Below, one piece after another: positions 1 through 5,700 of a stretch of 11,428 nucleotides of DNA. Every line of letters starts with the position of its first letter. Position 1 is the first letter of the stretch. The DNA is from Phoronis ovalis (lineage: Eukaryota > Phoronida > Phoronidae). The translations under genes were made by a program, and so were the position numbers. The notes beneath the pieces were generated by a model. The model saw only the letters and a list, made by a program, of their open reading frames with translations. It made no database searches and had not been told where the DNA came from. The stretch covers positions 5,694-17,121 of the forward strand of contig JAOXYB010015565.1 of NCBI GenBank assembly GCA_028565635.1, in the 5' to 3' direction.

Positions 1-177
1 TATCTAGAATACAAAAAATATCATACAGCAACAGCAGAGTCATTCAGGTATCTAGAATACAAAAAATATCATACAGCCACAACAGCAGAGTCATTCAGGT
101 ATCTAGAATACAAAAAATATCATACAGCAACAGCAGAGTCATTCAGGTATCTAGAATACAAAAAATATCATACAGCA
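1..177. repeat. 48-bp minisatellite, truncated by the window edge
   Basis: There are three complete units (1-48, 49-99, 100-147) and a partial fourth (148-177). Each begins TATCTAGAATAC and ends GTCATTCAGG. Units 1 and 3 are 48 bp and appear identical; unit 2 is 51 bp because of a 3-bp insertion in its CAACAGCAG segment. The array probably continues left of base 1. It would lie in an intron of, or downstream of, the minus-strand SPATA17-like gene. Confidence 0.95.
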
Positions 178-412
178 ATTATCCTATTAAAGTAAACCCA
201 TCTGTTGTATTGTGTTTTACCATTTTTTTCTTCTGTCTCCTCATTGTACACAAAAATGGAACAGAACAGAAGCATTAATGCATCTCATAGGAAAGGTAAT
301 ATTTTTAAAATTGTGTTTTATTCCAGCAAATTTAAATACTTATCACTTTCTCCAAAACAATATTTTAGGGCCATAATATTTCCAGTTTCTGTAGCAGCAA
401 ATAAGGATTTAC
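178..412 (-). other. Start of intron 2 of the SPATA17-like gene
   Basis: This stretch follows the donor at 412-411 on the minus strand (GTAAAT). I looked for the next exon, which should encode a second helical/IQ segment, and found no acceptor followed by a plausible reading frame. It is taken as intron. It is A+T-rich and otherwise featureless. Confidence 0.55.
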
Positions 413-502
413 CCTAAGTAAGCTCTGGCCCTCTGTCCTCTGTACCATGCTTGTACTCTTACTATGGCTTCATATTCCTGCCTACTCCATTCATCAGCTT
501 CA
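413..502 (-). CDS. SPATA17: SPATA17-like, coding exon 2 (IQ motif)
   Basis: The 90-nt exon is bounded on the minus strand by acceptor TTTTCATTACAG and donor GG|GTAAATC. Its first base completes an AAT (Asn) codon with the AA of exon 1. It then reads EADEWSRQEYEA followed by the IQ motif and ends with two bases (GG) of a probable Gly codon. Reading through the donor would hit TAA at once, so splicing there is required. Confidence 0.82.
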
Positions 503-1518
503 CTGTAATGAAAAGGCAAGTTATACCAACAGATGCACTTTTAATATAAGAAAATGGATTTCTAAAACATCATTTTCTGCATGACCAAGCAGGATGCTAT
601 TTCAGACCAATAGGTAACTAATATATATATTACCCCACAGTGGATTGTAATCTTGCTTATATGATGATCACTGAATCAAAGGGAGAAGGTGTCTATTAAT
701 ATTAGAATCGTAATATTTATTATTAATGAAGAATATCTAACACATTTGATGAATTTCCTTGGGTTTCATTTTGTTGGTAGGTGATTTTACTTTTTCCAGT
801 GCATGATCGTTTAAACTATCTATCAATTGCTTATTGTTTATTACCTACTGCTTCACAGAAAGAAGGTCCCAATTTCCTCCTTTTCAGTACAATTATGGGT
901 AGTTTTTTCATGTTTTAGGTAACTATAACTTTTGGTTATTCAGGTTATTGCTTTGCTATAATGCAGAAAACCAAGTGGCCGGAAAGCTAACCTTAATTCG
1001 ATTCCAGTTCAAAACTTTAATATCATTTTCTGTGATCGCTTGTCAATCAATCCCAGTCATACAGATCACACAATACACATCAAATATACTGAGGGTATAA
1101 ATATGGGTATGGTATTTTGTTGTTTTGGTATAACTATGAGTCTATTTTTTTTACTGTTATCTAGGTATAAACATGGTCAGGATTTTTGGGCGTCCCTTTC
1201 AAGTGGGATGTATATTTTATATATGCTTTACTATTAATTATAAGCGCATAACTAATAACTTAACCATATTCTGCATAAAATCTAGAAAAATACATTACTA
1301 CAAAAAGTACAAAATCTAGCACACCGTTTGTGTGCACAGGTTTTACACACCGTTTTTTCCCCATTATATGGAAGTTCCATGCTTTACAAAAATAAGTTTC
1401 TAAAAGCTATACCAAGTTAAGAAACCAAAACACGTGGGAAATAGACTTACTTCCTTCTTTGAAAGACTTCATCTTTCATTTGTTTCCCTTCTTCCAACAA
1501 TTTTACCATGGTCGCCAT
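413..1518 (-). CDS. SPATA17: SPATA17-like IQ-motif protein, 5' part of gene (exons 1-2; 3' exons outside window)
   Basis: This is the 5' end of a minus-strand gene with two coding exons, 1518-1451 and 502-413. They join in phase to give 52 residues plus two bases of a further codon. The protein begins MATMVKLLEEGKQMK, a short basic/amphipathic leader. Residues 36-52 read IVRVQAWYRGQRARAYL, and V39-Q-x3-R44-G-x3-R49 fits the IQ calmodulin-binding consensus. From memory, vertebrate SPATA17 also starts MAT and has VKIQSWFRGCQVRAYI as its first IQ motif at a similar place, a close match in spacing and residue type. SPATA17 is a testis-enriched protein linked to spermatogenesis; calmodulin binding is inferred from the IQ motif. 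Known family members are roughly 350 residues, so most of the protein is missing here. Another IQ-motif family member is possible, as the call rests on one short motif and the N-terminus. Confidence 0.72.
503..1450 (-). other. Intron 1 of the SPATA17-like gene
   Basis: The intron runs from donor GTAAGT to acceptor TTTTCATTACAG on the minus strand. I found no further exon, RNA gene or mobile element in it. The plus-strand open frame near 1040-1237 is rich in Phe, Tyr and Leu, lacks an ATG start and looks like chance in A+T-rich intron sequence. The stretch 1319-1354 has ACACCGTTT twice about 25 bp apart, too short to interpret. Confidence 0.7.
1451..1518 (-). CDS. SPATA17: SPATA17-like, coding exon 1
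   Basis: On the minus strand the ATG at 1518-1516 sits in the context CAAGATGG (purine at -3, G at +4), and a second in-frame ATG follows at codon 4. The 68-nt segment encodes 22 residues plus two bases (AA), then the donor GTAAGT at 1450-1445. The phase matches the acceptor at 504-503 exactly. Confidence 0.78.
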
Positions 1519-1537
1519 CTTGGCATCTCTACAACTA

Positions 1538-1550
1538 GTTGCTAAGTAAT
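1538..1550. promoter_or_regulatory. X-box-like RFX site
   Basis: GTTGCT-A-AGTAAT is an imperfect inverted repeat matching the RFX X-box pattern (GTNRCC, 0-3 bases, RGYAAC) at five of six positions in each half. It lies about 20 bp upstream of the SPATA17-like ATG and abuts the CRE. RFX factors control ciliary and spermatid genes across animals. Each half carries one mismatch, so this is only a candidate. Confidence 0.35.
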
Positions 1551-1557
1551 GACGTCA
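1550..1557. promoter_or_regulatory. Perfect CRE (CREB/CREM/ATF site)
   Basis: The palindrome TGACGTCA, extended to ATGACGTCAT at 1549-1558, lies about 32 bp upstream of the SPATA17-like start codon. Full CREs bind bZIP factors of the CREB/CREM/ATF family. In mammals CREM drives many post-meiotic sperm genes from CREs close to the start site. The sequence is exact; function here is inferred from position. Confidence 0.5.
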
Positions 1558-1593
1558 TACTAGTGTCGCTAAAGGTAATATAAATTAATATCC

Positions 1594-1666
1594 GGCCGTG
1601 TGGCCTAGTGCGATTGAGGTCTGAATCTGGAAATTACTGCGCTCTTCATCCGAATCTGCATTTTTT
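1594..1666 (+). repeat. Decayed tRNA-Arg-like sequence / SINE head with Pol III-type terminator
   Basis: GGCCGTGTGGCCTA followed by GTG resembles, from memory, the acceptor and D-arm of an animal tRNA-Arg, and includes a good A box (TGGCCTAGTG). About 40 bp later ATCCGAATCTG resembles a weakened B box, and a run of six T follows at 1661-1666, as at a Pol III terminator. The 3' acceptor strand does not pair with the 5' GGCCGTG, and the anticodon arm is unrecognisable. This is a tRNA pseudogene or the head of a tRNA-derived SINE, not a working tRNA. Confidence 0.42.
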
Positions 1667-2517
1667 CACTAAGTTTAAAATTGAAAATTTAACTTCATTT
1701 GATAACTAATTTTAAAATAAAAAACCACGTTAGGCCATAAAAATTCAATAAATATTATTATTTTTTTCGATACTGAGCATTGTGTATATTTAAAACAAAT
1801 ATTTTCTTAACGTTTGATTGTGTTTGGGTTCTGAAATATCTTTATTCGAACAAAAAAGGCTATATTCCATCATTCTATTTGTAAATACCTTTGACTCATA
1901 TTCCGTCTCTTCTTTTCTTTTAAGAAATGGTAGCCGGACTGATTCTAAGTTTGACAAGTCATTCAGTAAATTCTACTAAAGCTTGTTTTTTCACTTTTTT
2001 TATAAAAGCTTGATTTGTTGCTTGAACTAAAAGTTGTAACATGATTTATATCAATCTGATGGATATTGAAATTGGCTATTAAATGCATTTTTCAATTCTT
2101 TATTGACTTAGTACTAATTGGTTTTTTAAAAAGACGCTTTGGTCGGATTTTCGGATTTTCAATTCGAAGTTAAAATAACACAGAAAATTTTTGAATTTAA
2201 TGGACAAATGTAAATACAATATATAAAATGCTTGGTACACCACCCAAGTGTATAAAATCCAGACGACCGAGCCCAGATGATTAACTTGGAACAAAGACAA
2301 ACCAAAACGGAGTTCCTTAATATAGGCAGTGGCTGCATGTCATGCGGGCAGCCGCTTCACATCTATTTTATTCAATCGTATCGGCCCCACTAGACTTTTT
2401 GTGACCTAAATTAGAGTCTAATATGTCAAAAGTAGTTCAAAACCAGACTGACAACATAAAACGGTTCAATATAATAAAACTAGATAATCCTCAAGCAAAT
2501 AGTGATGTCGCACTTTT

Positions 2518-2530
2518 TGACCTTGACCTT
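2518..2530 (-). promoter_or_regulatory. DR0 nuclear-receptor element
   Basis: On the minus strand the site reads AAGGTCAAGGTCA, two AGGTCA half-sites with no spacer. DR0 elements are the preferred site of germ cell nuclear factor (NR6A1), and the embedded TCAAGGTCA also suits SF-1/ERR-type receptors. It lies about 150 bp upstream of the exon-1a ATG. The repeat is exact; factor and function are inferred. Confidence 0.4.
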
Positions 2531-2555
2531 ATCGCCCATAACGACAATAAACATG

Positions 2556-2566
2556 GTGGCGGTAAC
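2556..2566. promoter_or_regulatory. X-box-like site upstream of exon 1a
   Basis: GTGGCGGTAAC has a perfect right half (GGTAAC), but the left half is short by one base and there is no spacer. It lies about 110 bp upstream of the exon-1a ATG, where X-boxes of ciliary genes often sit. Taken alone it is weak; it is recorded because a similar site lies next to the divergent SPATA17-like gene. Confidence 0.22.
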
Positions 2567-2676
2567 CGAGTGATGTATGAACAGAATTGGCACGCGATCT
2601 GCTACTGTATTTTACACCTTGAGATTTTAAAACAATCTAGTCGTTTTACTTAAATCTTTAGTGCTATCTAGTCAAA

Positions 2677-2735
2677 ATGGCAGTTCATATGACTCCAATG
2701 TTTACGAGGAAGAAAGAAGTGTACGGGCGATTTAA
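2677..2735 (+). CDS. Alternative first coding exon 1a
   Basis: The ATG in AAAATGG context opens MAVHMTPMFTRKKEVYGRF plus two bases (AA), followed by the strong donor GTAAGTAG. Joined to the first base of the 5617 exon this makes a Lys codon and continues PDTFRIFG. The MF-to-donor part has the same length as in exon 1b and shares M, F, a basic pair, a Gly and a final aromatic at the same positions. Without splicing the frame meets TAA at once. Confidence 0.62.
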
Positions 2736-5700
2736 GTAAGTAGAATTGTTAATTTAATGTTTACGTTTAGGCTATCAAGTTATGAATTGCTATTAGATGA
2801 CTCAAGATGACTTTATTTGTTATATTGTATAACTGATGAAGATAACTTGTCTGATGCTAAATTAATAAAATAGAGAATTTTTCACCGTAGTCTAAACTTT
2901 TTGAAATTAGAAAAACTAATATTAAACTTAGTTTACAGGTTAATTATGTTGAGAAGTTTCATATTACTTATTCAGCTATTATAATGAAATAAGGTACGCG
3001 CAATCAATAAGCTCAATTCAGTGAAAATAATTACAGAAGTAAATGGACTCGGATAATATAACTAGTTACAAATAAGTTAAGCGTGTTTATACACAGGATA
3101 ACAAATTAGTAGTACTATTGATAAACAGTAAATTTGAGATGATACCCTTTGTTAATAACTTTAATAACTAAGCATATAACTTAAAAGCTAGAAGGTAAGT
3201 TGAAAAGTTTTTCCTCCAAAACATGGAAATCCTAGATTTAGTTTTATAATCATCGATCCCCAATCTCTTATATTAAATAATGTAGACGTTCGTTTTGCCA
3301 GTTTACTAAACTGAACACCTACTTTCTCCCGTTTGTTTTGTTCCTAATCCCGGGTTTGTACTGTTTAAAAGTACCCCAAACTATTTTTATATCCTCAAAT
3401 CAAACTTAAACAGTTTATTTGGTACCCATAAAAAATATGACGAAAACAGCATGTCATGAATGATGAGAATAAGGAACTTTTAAGCTATATAGCTTATATC
3501 AATTAATTTTAAAAAATATCGATGTAGCTGCCATACCGTACATATTTCGATGCACTTTCAGTATACTTCACACCGTTTTCTATTTTTTGTTTCAAAATGT
3601 TCATTTGTCTACAGTAGGCATACTCAGGTACCTTGTACATGTATATGTGTAGCAGCATACTCAGGTACCTTGTACATGTATATGTGTAACAGCATACTCA
3701 GGTACCTTGTACATGTATATGTGTAACATTTTCTGTAAGATAATAGATGACGTAAGAGTGTGGACGCTATCAACTCAATGACAACGTATCGATGTCAAAA
3801 TAAACAATTTTCATTTTACTAGCATACCGTAATGATAAAAAAATATGTCTCGTACAAACTACCCAGCCGTAGATCCAGCTTTCAAAATGTTCAATGCTAA
3901 ACGGAGATTCTCAGGAGCTTACACGTATGTAGTTGTATTTGTGATAGTGATGTAAATTCATTTTCTTGTTACCAGCTGTGATGAAATTTCCTGTTTGAGG
4001 ACACGGCGTACGAGATATGAAATTCTTTTATGCATGATCAAGAAATAAATAAGTCACATATTTGAGTAAAAAGGAAATTTCAATTTAAAAAATATTCCTG
4101 CTACATGCTAGCAATATAAAATGTTGGTGCCTACCATACAACATCTTAAATTTTTTCTATAACTGATCAAACAAATGTGTATTGAAAGGTGTGTTTGGTT
4201 CATTCTGATTTAGTGGTTCTATTATTCCATTTTACATTTTATGAATGGCAGCTCGGCATGAGGCCGTCTGTTTGTTATTCATCATGCCAACACTATCTCC
4301 TTAACCCTTAGTTACAGCAATATTTGTTGACATCAAATTATAAAGCCTGAGGGTTTTTTTATTCTTGATTGAGTCACCACAGATAAAAAATACACGTCCC
4401 AGAATAATCGTCTTTTTTAATATATAGGTTTTATTACGTTTTATCCCTTTTGATTATGAAAATTGATAGTGTAAAATTAATGGAAAATGCACAGTAAGGC
4501 ACGTATCCCAAATCATTACAGCATAGGTTACCGCACCTCGGGTTTAACGATATTTATAATATATCAAATATAATATCAATTATTTCCAAAAAATAAGTAC
4601 AATTAAAAACATTGTTTAGTTATTTTGCATTTTATTCAACTCGCAGTCTAATTTTTATTTATTGATGTTTCGTTGATAGAATTGTATTATACTAAAGTAC
4701 CTTGCTAACATGGTAATATGGTCAATATCCCATTATACTATCATAAACGATTGATTTCAATCATAATTTTTGTGTACATAGATAATCCTTATTTCAATCC
4801 ATTACGTAGTATTGTAAATACTACTAGCTAAGGCAATATTTGCATTTGCGTTGTAGTGTTTGCTATGCTAGAAACGTTATTAATAGAACCTGTCCAATCA
4901 ATTACAGGTCGTTGTTTGTTTTCGTTTACCTATTTAACATAGGAAATCTCCGGGTTAGAAACTCGATACGGACGTTGAGAAACGTCAATCAAAGGAAAAT
5001 ATATTTGAAATCAAAAGAAAACATACCTATTTTCATAAAATAAAGGTAAATTTATTTAGTGAATTAACATTTCTATGGACATGCATAACGAACAAGGAAT
5101 ATTGACAAGGGTAATAATAAAAAAATGGGAACAAAATACAACGATTTTTTTTTCCAATTTTTGATAATATTTTTAAAGTTTTCTTTAACTTTAGATCCGA
5201 CCTGTACATATATGTCCTTGTTTGCTGAACTTTATATTCATTTATTTGTGTTTAGGGCAAAAAAAAAGGGCAATAACATGTAGCTTGACATTTATGATGC
5301 AAAATTTGTATTTGATTACAATAAAAATGCAGGTGTAAATGTTTCTAAAGAAAATACATATTTTTAATTATATTCAGCAAAACGTTTTTGAAAATATTAA
5401 AATTACTACTTTTCGTAGTTAAGAGTTATCAGCCTTGTCTTTTGCTTTTGTGTGGTAGGATTTACGGGGTTCTGAACAAAAATATTTCCCTGGGGGCTTA
5501 GGTGCTTTCATAGTGTACGGTACAGTACAACTCCACACCGCTGTCCGCCTCCAACCATTTTCAAAATGTGCTGGGATAATGAATTTGTTTTTGACAGATT
5601 TTGTTTTTCTTTTTAGACCTGATACGTTTCGAATATTCGGCGAGGTGGCAGATTTGCGTCAAAACAGTTTAACCATGTCTGCTGAAATGGCAAGAACATC

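Larger units (their letters stand above)
1519..2676. promoter_or_regulatory. Head-to-head intergenic region between SPATA17-like and the plus-strand gene
   Basis: This interval of about 1.16 kb separates the start codons of two genes transcribed away from each other. It should contain both 5'UTRs and at least the SPATA17-like and exon-1a promoters. Visible elements are a GTTGCT-A-AGTAAT X-box-like site next to a perfect CRE (1538-1557), a tRNA-like sequence (1594-1666), a DR0 nuclear-receptor element (2518-2530) and an X-box-like GTGGCGGTAAC (2556-2566). The stretch 1670-2300 is low-complexity A+T-rich sequence with no exon or RNA I can support. The open frame at 2423-2653 is probably not a gene. 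Confidence 0.6.
2736..3844 (+). other. Region between alternative first exons 1a and 1b
   Basis: This is intron for isoform 1a and upstream/promoter sequence for isoform 1b. Most of it is A+T-rich with no exon that I can support. It carries the 37-bp tandem repeat at 3618-3728 and a CRE-like TGACGTAA at 3748-3755. A possible acceptor at 3821-3822 (CATTTTACTAG) would make 1b an internal exon, but joining it to 1a gives an immediate stop (TAA), so 1b is best read as a first exon. Confidence 0.55.

Noticed and set aside
986-1012. ATTCGATTCC, a B-box-like word that could suggest a tRNA
   Set aside because: There is no A box at the right distance upstream and no cloverleaf pairing around it.
1040-1237. 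Hydrophobic 65-codon frame in intron 1 of the SPATA17-like gene
   Set aside because: It starts with TTG, its hydrophobicity comes from T-rich sequence, and it lies antisense within an intron.
2423-2653. ATG-started 76-codon open frame just upstream of exon 1a
   Set aside because: Composition is unremarkable, it resembles no family I know, it ends 23 bases before the exon-1a ATG, and candidate promoter motifs lie within it. It is more likely promoter/5'UTR sequence or a chance frame.
3823-3924. Exon 1b as an internal exon using the AG at 3821-3822
   Set aside because: Joining it to exon 1a gives Asn-Ile-Pro and then TAA, so it cannot be coding in that arrangement.
4252-4287. GGCATGA / TCATGCC inverted repeat
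   Set aside because: The arms are only seven bases with a loop of about 20, within chance expectation for a window of this size.
5513-5616. In-frame extension of coding exon 2 upstream of the acceptor
   Set aside because: It starts with GTG; its only ATG (5579) begins MNLFLTDFVFLF, which is simply the translated polypyrimidine tract. Two good upstream first exons in the right phase explain the N-terminus better.
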